A stretch of DNA of 64,000 nucleotides from Anaerorhabdus furcosa (GCF_900167375.1 NZ_FUWY01000003.1:186001-250000); one strand, 5' to 3'; counted from the first letter of the stretch, positions 44,590-53,120 are shown. Notes: generated by a model not told the origin, from the letters alone. Program-made: numbers and translations.

Positions 44590-44626
44590 GTTAAATCGAT
44601 GTAATATTTGATTAAGACTTTGTAAA
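44590..44626 (-). promoter_or_regulatory. phn operon promoter with possible Pho box
   Basis: Minus strand from 44626: TTTACA, TTAATC, TTACAT, TTAACT begin at roughly 0, 11, 22 and 32, close to the 11-base spacing of Gram-positive PhoP direct repeats (TTHACA-N5). TTTACA with a 17-base spacer to TACATC could also act as the -35/-10 pair. Tentative. Confidence 0.35.
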
Positions 44627-44666
44627 GTTATAATCCTGATTATTAAATTTTTATTGCAGAAAAAAA

Positions 44667-44685
44667 GGAGACTTTTTTATTCTCC
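44667..44685 (-). terminator. Minus-strand terminator upstream of phnG with no matching gene
   Basis: GGAGA / TCTCC stem, nine-base loop, then TTTTTTT on the minus strand. No convincing minus-strand gene lies between it and 44834; two ORFs of 17 and 20 codons are possible. It may end a small RNA or insulate the phn promoter. Confidence 0.55.
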
Positions 44686-44706
44686 CTTAGTTTAAAATAC
44701 TTCATG

Positions 44707-44725
44707 ATACTGTTATTTACAGTAT
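44707..44725. repeat. Palindrome ATACTGT-N5-ACAGTAT
   Basis: Perfect 7-bp inverted repeat with a TATTT centre, in the gap between divergent phnG and the binding-protein gene, about 30 bases before the -35 region of the latter. Operator-like. The rest of this 295-base gap shows the two promoters and the orphan terminator. Confidence 0.5.
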
Positions 44726-44756
44726 GTTTCATCATCAATTGAAATCAAGCTATTAC

Positions 44757-44785
44757 TTTCAATCATTTTAGTTAACTGTTATAAT
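44757..44785 (+). promoter_or_regulatory. Extended -10 promoter of the 44835 gene
   Basis: TTTCAA, 17 bases, TATAAT at 44780-44785, preceded by TG-T (extended -10). About 50 bases before the start codon. Confidence 0.6.
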
Positions 44786-44834
44786 AAAATGTGCCAGAGT
44801 TATTATTCACTTATAGTTATGAAAGGAAATAAAC

Positions 44835-46340
44835 ATGCATAAACTATCGAAAAAAATATATTTTTTTGCTTTAATATCATTACTTATATTTACTACCAGT
44901 TGCTCCAAACAAGACAAGCCAGTTGTTGTTGAAAAACCTATCCAAATTGCTCTAACACAAGATATCTTGTCTTTTGATCCAATAAAAACTTCAGATATTT
45001 ACTCCGAAGCAGTGCTGCGCTGTATTTATACTTCTTTATTCGATTTTGATGATGAGTTGAACTTAAGATTCAAACTTGCCAAAGAAGTAGAAACGATTGA
45101 TGATCTTACATGGAAAATCACGATTCATGATAATGTAAAATTTCATGATGGTTCTCCATTAACTACTGATGATGTATTATTTAGTATTCAACGCGCTTTG
45201 ACTGGAGAGCGAACTCAAAAATCATTAGAGATAGTTGATTATGTTGAGAAAGTTGACGATACTACATTTATTATTAAATCAAAAGAACCATATTCTGATT
45301 TACTTTCTCTATTCGCAAAAGCTGAAACATCAATTGTTTCAAAAAATATTGTTGAGAAACCCGACTATGACTTTACAACTCCTGTAGGAGCTGGACCATT
45401 TAAGTTTGTTTCTAGAGAAGTAGAAAAAGAAATTGCACTTGCACGATTCGATGATTATTTTCTTGAAATGGCTGCATGGCCATTAATTAATTTTAAAGTT
45501 ATTGTTTCTGAACAAGAGCGTACTACCGCTTTCCTTAACAAAGAAGTTGATATTTTATTTAGTGTTTCTGCTTATGATTGCGAGAAATTGAGTTTATCAC
45601 CTGATGTAGAAATACTACAATCACCTTCAACAAAAATAGAGTACCTCTCACTAAATACTCAACATGCACCATTGGATAATCCTAAAGTTCGTTTAGCAAT
45701 AAGTTATGCAATCAATCGTGATACAATCACTGATAATGTCTATCATGGTTACAGTGTTCCTGCTTCAAGTACTATCCCTAAGGGTATTATCGGCTTTGTG
45801 GAATCACCTATTACATATGATCCCGAAAAAGCCAAAGAGTTGCTTAAAGAAGCAGGTTATGAAAACGGTTTTGAATTTACTGTGATTACAATCAATACAA
45901 TTCGTAAAAATACTTTAGAATACATTAAGCTTGATTTAGCAGCTGTTGGTATTCAACTTAACTATAATCTTGTAACAATGCAAGAAGCGGTGGATATGAT
46001 GAATGCTGGAGAACATGATGGAATTCTTGTTGGTTGGGCTTTCAATTCTGATCCAAATGGCGTTCTCCCTGTTTTACTTGGAACAGGTAGTGGGAAAACG
46101 ATGAATTCTAGTAATTATAGTAATCCCATTGTGGACGACTTAATTAAAGAAGGTCGTATTGAATCTAATGTTGATAAGAAAAAAGCAATTTATGAAGAAA
46201 TAAATAAAATTGTTACTAGTGATTCACCTATTGTAGTTTTACAAAACCCTATGGTCTTAAGTGCTTCATTGAATGATATTGAAGGAATTCACTTTAACTC
46301 TCAAGGATTAATTCAATACGAATCTTTATATAGAAAATAA
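44835..46340 (+). CDS. Oligopeptide/nickel-type ABC substrate-binding lipoprotein
   Basis: 501 residues of the SBP_bac_5 (OppA/DppA) family. Signal peptide with lipobox TTSC puts the lipid cysteine at residue 24. Family stretches: ALTQDILSFDPIKTSD, VKFHDGSPLTTDDVLFSI (read in parts), NVYHGYSVPASSTIP and DPEKAKELLKEAGY. It would bind peptides or a related solute and deliver them to a permease, but no permease or ATPase is adjacent. AAGGA lies seven bases before the ATG. It is divergent from the phn locus and ends in a strong terminator. Confidence 0.88.
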   Translation: MHKLSKKIYFFALISLLIFTTSCSKQDKPVVVEKPIQIALTQDILSFDPIKTSDIYSEAVLRCIYTSLFDFDDELNLRFKLAKEVETIDDLTWKITIHDNVKFHDGSPLTTDDVLFSIQRALTGERTQKSLEIVDYVEKVDDTTFIIKSKEPYSDLLSLFAKAETSIVSKNIVEKPDYDFTTPVGAGPFKFVSREVEKEIALARFDDYFLEMAAWPLINFKVIVSEQERTTAFLNKEVDILFSVSAYDCEKLSLSPDVEILQSPSTKIEYLSLNTQHAPLDNPKVRLAISYAINRDTITDNVYHGYSVPASSTIPKGIIGFVESPITYDPEKAKELLKEAGYENGFEFTVITINTIRKNTLEYIKLDLAAVGIQLNYNLVTMQEAVDMMNAGEHDGILVGWAFNSDPNGVLPVLLGTGSGKTMNSSNYSNPIVDDLIKEGRIESNVDKKKAIYEEINKIVTSDSPIVVLQNPMVLSASLNDIEGIHFNSQGLIQYESLYRK

Positions 46341-46346
46341 ACAACT

Positions 46347-46371
46347 AAAGATAGTGAAAACTATCTTTTTT
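46347..46371 (+). terminator. Intrinsic terminator of the binding-protein gene
   Basis: AAAGATAGT, GAAA tetraloop, ACTATCTTT, then TTT: 9-bp perfect stem. Confidence 0.9.
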
Positions 46372-46382
46372 CATATCAAAAA

Positions 46383-46414
46383 AGTTGTTACATATCTTTC
46401 ATCATGTAACAACT
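46383..46414 (-). terminator. Intrinsic terminator of the membrane GGDEF gene
   Basis: 11-bp perfect stem AGTTGTTACAT / ATGTAACAACT, ten-base loop, T run on the minus strand. Confidence 0.88.
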
Positions 46415-46420
46415 CTACTA

Positions 46421-48355
46421 TTAATTTCCTTGTTTAACTCGTTTTTTAGCTTGGTACATTTCTTTATCTGCTTTAACTAGTAATTCTTCAAGACTAGTAG
46501 CATCTTGATTCCAATAAGATATTCCAATACTTGCAGTAATCGCAAATGATTCATCATCAAACTTGAAAGGGAATACCAATTGTTTATGCAATTTATCAAC
46601 TAATTTTGTTATATCTTCTTTTGTAGTATTCGGTATAAAGACTGCAAATTCATCGCCACCATGACGAGACGCAACCCCTGTATCGCCTATTGTATCTTTC
46701 AATACTTTTGCAACAGAACGCAATAATTCATCCCCTACATTATGACCCAAATTATCATTAACCATTTTGAAGTAATCCATATCCAAGAACAAGATAGCAT
46801 GATTACCAGTTGCTCCTTCTTTTGATATGATTTGTTCAACACGACGTGTAAATCCTAAACGATTATATAATCCAGTTAAAGGATCTTTTCTAGCTTCCTC
46901 ATTAGATTCTAATTCTTGTTTTTTAAATCCACTGATATCTCGCAACTGAATAAATAGATGAGACAAGCTATCATTTTCATAAGTTGGAACTATTAAAGCA
47001 TGGAACCACTTTTCACCAAGATGTGGCATATATACTTCAGCCTCACAAGGTGTTGATAAATGGTTATCTCGCATATTTACAAAAACGTTCATTAAATGTG
47101 CTTGATCTTTCGCACTAAAACAATGGATAAATCGTTCAACAATACATGCACCCTCTGGCACCACTAATTCAGACATAATCTTTTGGAAAATATCTTTATT
47201 ACTTGATATGGTTTGTTGCCTTGTATCGATATCAATATTTGTATCACTCATGTTTGCAGATTGATATAATTGTGAAACTCCTTCATAGTTATGTTGTACC
47301 AATAAAATACGTTTCATTAACTCTAAAAACTTTGTGCTTAGATAACGTGTTTCTGCATAACCACTTTTCTCTAATAGTTTAACATCATCATCCGTTATTG
47401 TTTTTGGATATCCTTCAATAACATAAATTAAATTATTAATTGGACTTACTACACGATGACTAAAATAAATTGCAAGAAGTATATCCACAATAACTACACC
47501 TATAATTATGAATCCATATGCAAAAATATATTGATTCGCAAATGCTCGAATAAAGGAATAATCTACAAATCCAACTAAATACCAAGGAGTATTTGTCACA
47601 TTTCTATAGTACCCTGTGATATATGATGATTTTACTTTTTCGTCAATTTCTCCATTACTTGCAAGATCGACTTGGGACAAAGTATTCTTCGCAACATACT
47701 CTTGATCTTGATTAGCAAATTCTTTGAAACTAACTGCATCGCCATTATCTCTACATATATAACTTGATGTATTTGCAATCTTATAATAACTACTAATAAT
47801 TTTAAATAGATACGCATGGTCATAGATTGAAATCAAACTACCAATATAATTATCCTCATTATCAAACATCGGCGTAATGATTCCTAAACTATACACTTCA
47901 TCTGTTAACTCGAACTCTGCAATTGACTGTTTCTTCAATGTTTCAAGTTTTGGTAAATTTGTTTTAACTATTTCTGTTTCTTTTGCTTCTCCAATAGTAT
48001 AAATTGGATTGTTCTCTTTATCCAATAACAATGAAATCGCAATTCGATCTCCAGTCGTTTCCAAATAAGATTGATAAGATTTAAATAAATCACTTTGTCC
48101 AACAAAACTTTCATCATTATCAATTTCTAAAAGTGACAACTTATTTTGTTTAGCAAATCGATTATCTAGAATCATATCATTGATAATAGTTTGTTCAATA
48201 TAATCTGCTTGAACAGATATACTTTCTCTTAAATTACGAACATAGGATTCTTTTGCCAACTTGTATCCACTTTGATACAACAAAACTGAAACTATCACAA
48301 TTGGTGTGAGGGTCAGTGTTAGAAAAACTATAATCAACATTCTTCTTAATTTCAT
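46421..48355 (-). CDS. Membrane-bound sensor diguanylate cyclase (GGDEF)
   Basis: 644 residues. A first membrane helix (about 6-26) and a second (about 272-296) bracket an extracytoplasmic region of about 245 residues that resembles a double-Cache sensor. A middle cytosolic section (about 370-480) has PAS-like features (PHLGEKWFHALIV). The GGDEF domain follows from about 485, with FLDMDYFKMVNDNLGHNVGD and the active-site GGDEF at 566-570, so it should synthesise cyclic di-GMP in response to an external small molecule. No RxxD inhibitory site is present. GAGG lies eight bases before the ATG. Transcribed alone. Confidence 0.9.
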   Translation of the reverse strand: MKLRRMLIIVFLTLTLTPIVIVSVLLYQSGYKLAKESYVRNLRESISVQADYIEQTIINDMILDNRFAKQNKLSLLEIDNDESFVGQSDLFKSYQSYLETTGDRIAISLLLDKENNPIYTIGEAKETEIVKTNLPKLETLKKQSIAEFELTDEVYSLGIITPMFDNEDNYIGSLISIYDHAYLFKIISSYYKIANTSSYICRDNGDAVSFKEFANQDQEYVAKNTLSQVDLASNGEIDEKVKSSYITGYYRNVTNTPWYLVGFVDYSFIRAFANQYIFAYGFIIIGVVIVDILLAIYFSHRVVSPINNLIYVIEGYPKTITDDDVKLLEKSGYAETRYLSTKFLELMKRILLVQHNYEGVSQLYQSANMSDTNIDIDTRQQTISSNKDIFQKIMSELVVPEGACIVERFIHCFSAKDQAHLMNVFVNMRDNHLSTPCEAEVYMPHLGEKWFHALIVPTYENDSLSHLFIQLRDISGFKKQELESNEEARKDPLTGLYNRLGFTRRVEQIISKEGATGNHAILFLDMDYFKMVNDNLGHNVGDELLRSVAKVLKDTIGDTGVASRHGGDEFAVFIPNTTKEDITKLVDKLHKQLVFPFKFDDESFAITASIGISYWNQDATSLEELLVKADKEMYQAKKRVKQGN

Positions 48356-48423
48356 ACATTTTTCCTCATTTGATATTATATAATTTTTATTTGAATTTAA
48401 GACCCAACACTTAGATCAACTAG

Positions 48424-48449
48424 AAATAAATAGTGTAAACACTATTTAT
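48424..48449 (-). terminator. 26-base palindrome, probable terminator of the CorC-family gene
   Basis: AATAAATAGTGT / ACACTATTTATT, 12 bp perfect with a two-base centre, followed on the minus strand by TCTAG. The tight centre also suits an operator. It lies about 105 bases after the upstream gene and 70 bases before the GGDEF gene; it also sits inside a possible 18-codon ORF. The rest of the 48356-48553 gap is AT-rich, with no further signal seen. Confidence 0.4.
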
Positions 48450-48553
48450 TAATTTTATATAATCATTCTTTTTCATTTATACCTTGTGTAATTATTCTAT
48501 CATATTGTGCTTAAAATGACTAGTTTGGCAAAGCAACCTATGATGTATTTTGT

Positions 48554-49867
48554 TTAGTTTTGTTCTGTTTTTGTTACGATAGCTTTTTCTATACGGTAAT
48601 GTTTTATTTCAACGATCTCTATTTCTAAGTGATATTCATTCAAACTGAACTTTGCTCCAACTTTTGGTAGTTCTTCAAATGTTCCAAAAACAAACCCTCC
48701 AAACGTATCATATGTATCTGTTGGCAAACTTATCTCTAATTCTTCAGCAACATCTTCTAGACTTGCATTACCTATAATTTCCCAGGCATTATTTGATATC
48801 TTCGTTATTTCTTCCTCATTTTTTTGATAGATATCATTTTCTAAATCACCCACTAATTCTTCTAGTAAATCATTCATCGTAATAATACCAAACATACCAC
48901 CATATTCATCTAATACAACCGAGAAATGATTTTTTGTTAATCGCATTTTTTTGAACAGAACATCTGCAGTCATTGTCTCTAAAGCATATTGTGCTGGATG
49001 AATCAATGTATTCACAACCAACTCTTTCGTTTTATTTTTAAGTCTAAAATATTCTTTAATGTTTAAAACACCTACGATGTGATCAACTGTTCCATCACAC
49101 ACTGGGTAAGTTGAATAACGACTTGTCTTCATTTCTTCTTCCCAGTCTTCTAAACTACCTGAGATATCCAATGCTCTAACATCCAAACGATGTGTTGCGA
49201 TTTCTGATAATTCAGTATCATTGAATTCGAATACATTTTGAATCATTTCTTTTTCTTCTTCTTCAATAACACCTTTTTTATTTCCAATATCAACCATCAT
49301 TCTTATTTCTTCTTCACTCACTTCTTCATCTTCTTGATTAGGATCAATACCAAGCAATCTCAAAATTCCATTTGTGGAAGCTGTTAATGCCCATACAATT
49401 GGTTTGAATAAATTTGATATTGAAGTGATTAACGCTGACATACTTAAAGCTAACTCTTCTGCTTTTTTCATTGCCAAACGCTTTGGAACCAACTCTCCAA
49501 ATACCAATGTAAAGTAAGAAAGAATCAATGTAATCACAATGACTGAAATCGTATCCAACGTAGCTACTGGTAAATTCACCCCTACGCTTAGTAACCAATC
49601 CACCAACATTTCTGAGAAGTTATCCGCAGCAAATGCACTACCTAAAAATCCAGATAATGTAATTGCTACTTGAATGGTTGCTAAAAACTTTGCAGGTTGA
49701 TCTGTAAGTTTTTTTAAACGGATTGCCTTTTTATTTTTTTCATTAACTAGTTGTTCTAGTTTGGCATCATTCATTGATATAACTGCAATTTCAGCACATG
49801 CAAACACTGCATTTAATAATATCAAGAATGCTTGTAATAATAATTGAAAAATTAACTGACTACTCAT
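48554..49867 (-). CDS. CNNM/CorC family transporter (DUF21-CBS-CorC_HlyC)
   Basis: 437 residues in the usual three-part order: a DUF21 membrane domain with three or four helices (about 1-185; NAVFACAEIAVISMND, VTLSGFLGSAFA), a CBS pair (about 205-330; YSTYPVCDGTVDHIVGVL, SVVLDEYGGMFGIITMNDLLEELVG read in parts), and a C-terminal CorC_HlyC domain (about 350-435; DTYDTFGGFVFGTFEELP). Relatives are implicated in Mg(2+) efflux or resistance and sometimes Co(2+). ATG at 49867 has GGAGG four bases upstream; the 27-base longer frame is ignored. Upstream lies an unusual leader with a short ORF and hairpin. Confidence 0.9.
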   Translation of the reverse strand: MSSQLIFQLLLQAFLILLNAVFACAEIAVISMNDAKLEQLVNEKNKKAIRLKKLTDQPAKFLATIQVAITLSGFLGSAFAADNFSEMLVDWLLSVGVNLPVATLDTISVIVITLILSYFTLVFGELVPKRLAMKKAEELALSMSALITSISNLFKPIVWALTASTNGILRLLGIDPNQEDEEVSEEEIRMMVDIGNKKGVIEEEEKEMIQNVFEFNDTELSEIATHRLDVRALDISGSLEDWEEEMKTSRYSTYPVCDGTVDHIVGVLNIKEYFRLKNKTKELVVNTLIHPAQYALETMTADVLFKKMRLTKNHFSVVLDEYGGMFGIITMNDLLEELVGDLENDIYQKNEEEITKISNNAWEIIGNASLEDVAEELEISLPTDTYDTFGGFVFGTFEELPKVGAKFSLNEYHLEIEIVEIKHYRIEKAIVTKTEQN

Positions 49868-49886
49868 ATTTCCTCCACAAAATGAA

Positions 49887-49922
49887 AAACACACAAAAAT
49901 CTATCATTGATAGTGTGTGTTT
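49887..49922 (-). promoter_or_regulatory. Attenuator-like hairpin in the CorC-family leader
   Basis: Outer stem AAACACAC / GTGTGTTT and inner stem CTATC-ATT-GATAG with an internal A/T-rich bulge, followed on the minus strand by TTCATTTT. It starts at the stop codon of the 15-codon leader ORF and ends about 20 bases before the transporter start, with no room for another promoter between. Confidence 0.6.
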
Positions 49923-49968
49923 AATTTAAATATTGATTGTGACATTTCTGCCAACTATCTTCGTCCAT
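49921..49968 (-). CDS. Possible 15-residue leader peptide
   Basis: ATG to TAA encodes MDEDSWQKCHNQYLN. AGGAGAG lies about nine to eleven bases before the ATG and about 20 bases after a near-consensus -10. The acidic run Asp-Glu-Asp directly after Met resembles nascent chains known to destabilise ribosomes at low Mg(2+), as described for the E. coli mgtL leader. Too short for any homology claim; treated as a putative regulatory uORF. Confidence 0.5.
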   Translation of the reverse strand: MDEDSWQKCHNQYLN

Positions 49969-49994
49969 TTATTAGTTCTCTCCTAATTGATATA

Positions 49995-50023
49995 TTTATA
50001 GTATAAATTCAGGATAATGTCAA
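49995..50023 (-). promoter_or_regulatory. Near-consensus promoter of the CorC-family gene
   Basis: TTGACA (50023-50018), 17-base spacer, TATAAA (50000-49995). Start of transcription near 49988 gives a leader of about 120 bases. The -35 overlaps the end of the HAD phosphatase gene. Confidence 0.8.
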
Positions 50024-50802
50024 TCAATTAAACCTAAACGTACACATGCATTATAAATACCATCACTATCAGAATCCTCTGTTATATGTGTTGCTATTTC
50101 TTTTAATGCATCAATTGCATTCCCCATTGCTACACTTGTTTTTGCATTTTCAAACATCTTTAAATCATTTATCCCATCACCAAAGACAATGATATCATCT
50201 TCATGTCCACCCTGCATTTCTACAAGTTTTTTAATTCCTCTGTATTTATCATCTGGTTCAATAAACGCAAACAAACTACCCGCATAATGCATAAATCCAA
50301 TTTTCTTAATCTCTTCTATTTGATTATACAATTCTTCGTTATTTTCAATAATGATTCTTCTTATACAAGTTTCATTTGAATAATCATAGTCAGGTTTAAC
50401 TAAAATCTTCCTCATAAATTTAGCGTTTGAAATGATTTGATTCATTCTTTCATTTTTTGTAACTAATTCCTCATTATCACTTATTGATACTGCCCAAGCA
50501 AGACCAAGTTCATCACAACGTTTAAGTATATTAATCGCAATATTCATATCAATTGGTTCATATGATTTTAATTCGCCGTCGACAATGATACCATGACCAC
50601 CTTCACAAACTAAACTTTTGACTCCTGTCTTTTTAGCAATTTCTTTGGTTAAGTATACTGCTCTCCCTGTTGCCAGTGATATGAAATGTCCGTTCTCTTT
50701 TAATTTTTTTAGTGCTAGAATCGTTGATTCACTAATATAATCTCTTATTGTATGTGATATTAATGTTCCATCTATATCAAAAAATATATATTTCTTTTCC
50801 AT
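50020..50802 (-). CDS. Cof-type HAD-IIB phosphatase
   Basis: 260 residues. Motif I FFDIDGTLI with nucleophile and acid aspartates, motif II SLATGR, lysine of motif III in YRGIKKL, motif IV FGDGINDLKMF, and a C2B cap between about 80 and 190. Such enzymes dephosphorylate sugar phosphates, FMN or PLP; the substrate is not predictable. ATG at 50802 follows GAGGT by four bases; the longer frame from 50823 has no site. It lies just upstream of, and in the same direction as, the CorC-family gene, which has its own promoter. Confidence 0.88.
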   Translation of the reverse strand: MEKKYIFFDIDGTLISHTIRDYISESTILALKKLKENGHFISLATGRAVYLTKEIAKKTGVKSLVCEGGHGIIVDGELKSYEPIDMNIAINILKRCDELGLAWAVSISDNEELVTKNERMNQIISNAKFMRKILVKPDYDYSNETCIRRIIIENNEELYNQIEEIKKIGFMHYAGSLFAFIEPDDKYRGIKKLVEMQGGHEDDIIVFGDGINDLKMFENAKTSVAMGNAIDALKEIATHITEDSDSDGIYNACVRLGLID

Positions 50803-50888
50803 TTTTACCTCAAATCTATCCAAATGTACTGGTTTATTATCTCAAATGTCTACATCAAAATAAAGGATTACTTCTGTTAAATAAAAGA

Positions 50889-50916
50889 AAAAATTCTATA
50901 AAAATATAGAATTTTT
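50889..50916 (-). terminator. Intrinsic terminator of the DegV gene
   Basis: 12-bp perfect stem AAAAATTCTATA / TATAGAATTTTT, A4 loop, then TCTTTTATTT on the minus strand. Confidence 0.85.
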
Positions 50917-50921
50917 CTTAT

Positions 50922-51773
50922 TTATTCACTAAATCCAATAATACCAAATGCCCCTGGCCCACTGTGTGTAGAAACAACACAACCTGCTTGAATCCACATA
51001 CATGATTCATATCCACATTCTTTCGCAGTTTTTTCTGCCTTCTCTTTTAGTAAAGGATTTAACTCACCAGAATATACAAATACTGCACGGTCTTTCTTTA
51101 AATGATGCGTTTCCGAAAATTCTTTTATTAATTTCATACCCGATGTCATAATTGATCCACGATATTTTTTTGCTGACATTAGTTTTCCATCAACTATTTC
51201 AATTACTGGTGAAAGATTTAAAATCTTAGCTCCTAAGTATGCCGCGTTGCTTACTCGACCGCCTGCTTTTAAATAGACTAAATCACCTGGTATAAATCCC
51301 ATATGTATTTTATTGATTAAATCTATAACTGTTTCCTTCACTTCTTCAAGTGGTGCTTCTGGATTTTTTTCTAACCATTCCGCTACAGTAAGCACAAGAA
51401 ATGCTTGTCCAGCTGAAACACATTTTGTATCAATGCTTGTAACATAATCTAATTCTTCCGCAGCTATAATAGCACTTTGATATGAACAGGTTGTGATTGC
51501 TGAATAAGCTAAATGCAAAATATGAGCATCTGGATTTTCTGCATGAATTTCATTAAAAACTGTTTCAAAATCTGCAGGAGTTGATCCACTTGTTTTTGGA
51601 AGTGTTCCTGTTTTTTGATAATAGTCAAAAATATCTGTAATTGGAAAAGTCATGTCATCCTTCGTTTCTGTACCAAATGACACATGCATCGGAACTATTT
51701 TAATTTGATATCTATTTACAATTTCATTTGGAATATCGGCACCGGTTTCCGCAACTATCACATATTTATTCAT
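50922..51773 (-). CDS. DegV family fatty-acid-binding protein (FakB-like)
   Basis: 283 residues of the DegV fold. ETGADIPNEIVNRYQIKIVPMHV at the start (in parts), the fatty-acid carboxylate-binding PKTSGSTPADF, DTKCVSAGQ and the C-terminal HSGPGAFGIIGF are characteristic. FakB proteins present a fatty acid to the kinase FakA so it can enter phospholipids. No fakA in the window. Transcribed alone, with its own terminator. Confidence 0.9.
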   Translation of the reverse strand: MNKYVIVAETGADIPNEIVNRYQIKIVPMHVSFGTETKDDMTFPITDIFDYYQKTGTLPKTSGSTPADFETVFNEIHAENPDAHILHLAYSAITTCSYQSAIIAAEELDYVTSIDTKCVSAGQAFLVLTVAEWLEKNPEAPLEEVKETVIDLINKIHMGFIPGDLVYLKAGGRVSNAAYLGAKILNLSPVIEIVDGKLMSAKKYRGSIMTSGMKLIKEFSETHHLKKDRAVFVYSGELNPLLKEKAEKTAKECGYESCMWIQAGCVVSTHSGPGAFGIIGFSE

Positions 51774-51867
51774 TTACTTGCCCATCCTATTTTTCTAAAT
51801 AAAACCGTGAAAACACGTTCTTATGGTCTTCATTATACCATGCTTTCTCTTTAATTTAGATTAATTT

Positions 51868-52872
51868 TTAGTCTGTATAGTATGGAATTGGTACTGTTAC
51901 ACGAATTGATTTAATATTAAATTCATCCTTATCATAGGCATTTACTATTTTCCACTTACCACTTTCTTTTTTTAAATCGATGACTTCTACGACTTTATTA
52001 AAATAATTTTTTTCACTTTCTGTATAACTTTTTTGACCCATTACCTCGACTCTTAAATTATTGCCTTCTTTTTTAACTGAAATGATTTCATCTAGAAACG
52101 GACTAATTGTTGAATAATTCTCACCGCCACATTGACAAATAAAGCGATAAGGTATTCCATCCTTATCAATAAGATATGTCGATGAGTTTTTTGTATATGC
52201 CGACTTCAGTATTTCATCAACTTTTTCACTCACGATACCAGCCCTATAAAAGTCTATAATATCTTGTGTCGAGTTAATTCTTACACTATCTTTTATACCA
52301 TGAATTTTTGGTACCATTTCACCATTACCATCCCCTTCATTACCAACATCATTAAAAACCCTACCCATAAATAAATTAGTATAGTCTTTTAAATAATCCT
52401 TTAAGCTTTCGATTATCCTACGTTCTTCTTTATACAATTTTTTATCTGTTTCATAGAAGTTTAATACAATGCCATACACTTTATACTCAACATTTAACTC
52501 ATCGGAATCTAACAAGACATTTAAAGCATATTTCTCATTCAAGTAAATATTATATTCACCTTGATTGCCATTAGTGACTTCTGTTGGCGATAATATTTGA
52601 ATTTTTGAGTCTTTAGTTATTGGGTCTATCTCTTGGAGATCAATGTATTTATCTTTCGCATCACGCGCATTATAATCCACAATTAATTTATTTACTTCAT
52701 CAAGCAATTGCTGAGGTAACAAATCTATCATTTTATATTCTGTTTTGGTTACTACTGGCATTGGTGTTGGTGACACCGTTGGTTCACTTATTGGTGTTGT
52801 AGTGAGTTGTTTGGGCGATGAGCATCCACTCAACATTAAAAATGCTAAAAGAAAAGCTAGTAATTTAATCAT
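51868..52872 (-). CDS. Hypothetical lipoprotein
   Basis: 334 residues. Signal peptide MIKLLAFLLAFLMLSGC gives a lipobox LSGC with the lipid cysteine at 17. A Ser/Thr/Pro-rich linker (TTTPISEPTVSPTPMP) follows, then a globular region of about 285 residues that I do not recognise. The C-terminal third is lysine-rich with alternating strand-like segments, and CQCGG at about 245-249 is the only cysteine motif. Surface-anchored, function unknown. Upstream (52873-53140) is an AT-rich gap of 268 bases with no feature except the PHP terminator. Confidence 0.75.
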   Translation of the reverse strand: MIKLLAFLLAFLMLSGCSSPKQLTTTPISEPTVSPTPMPVVTKTEYKMIDLLPQQLLDEVNKLIVDYNARDAKDKYIDLQEIDPITKDSKIQILSPTEVTNGNQGEYNIYLNEKYALNVLLDSDELNVEYKVYGIVLNFYETDKKLYKEERRIIESLKDYLKDYTNLFMGRVFNDVGNEGDGNGEMVPKIHGIKDSVRINSTQDIIDFYRAGIVSEKVDEILKSAYTKNSSTYLIDKDGIPYRFICQCGGENYSTISPFLDEIISVKKEGNNLRVEVMGQKSYTESEKNYFNKVVEVIDLKKESGKWKIVNAYDKDEFNIKSIRVTVPIPYYTD

Positions 52873-53120
52873 ATAATCTCCTTAGGTAAATAAGTCTACT
52901 ATTGTAGTTCTTAACTATATAATACCATAGAAATAAAATATTTCTATGCTAAAATTATGCACTAAATACTTAATACCTTCTTCTATGTTTTTCACCTTGA
53001 ACAATCACTAGCAAACTTTAATTTTCGAATTTTCAATTATTTCTTTTTTAGCAACTCATCTATAATTACACTTGGTCTTATTGATAAATTTCTACCGTAA
53101 TTATTACTTATTTACAAATA

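Noticed and set aside
44707-44725. Reading the palindrome as a LexA/SOS box
   Set aside because: CTGT-N5-ACAG has too short a spacer for the E. coli box (N8), and Bacillota LexA uses a different motif.
49868-49990. M-box or yybP-ykoY type metal riboswitch upstream of the CorC-family gene
   Set aside because: The leader is only about 120 bases and is mostly occupied by the short ORF and one hairpin; none of the conserved junction motifs were recognised.
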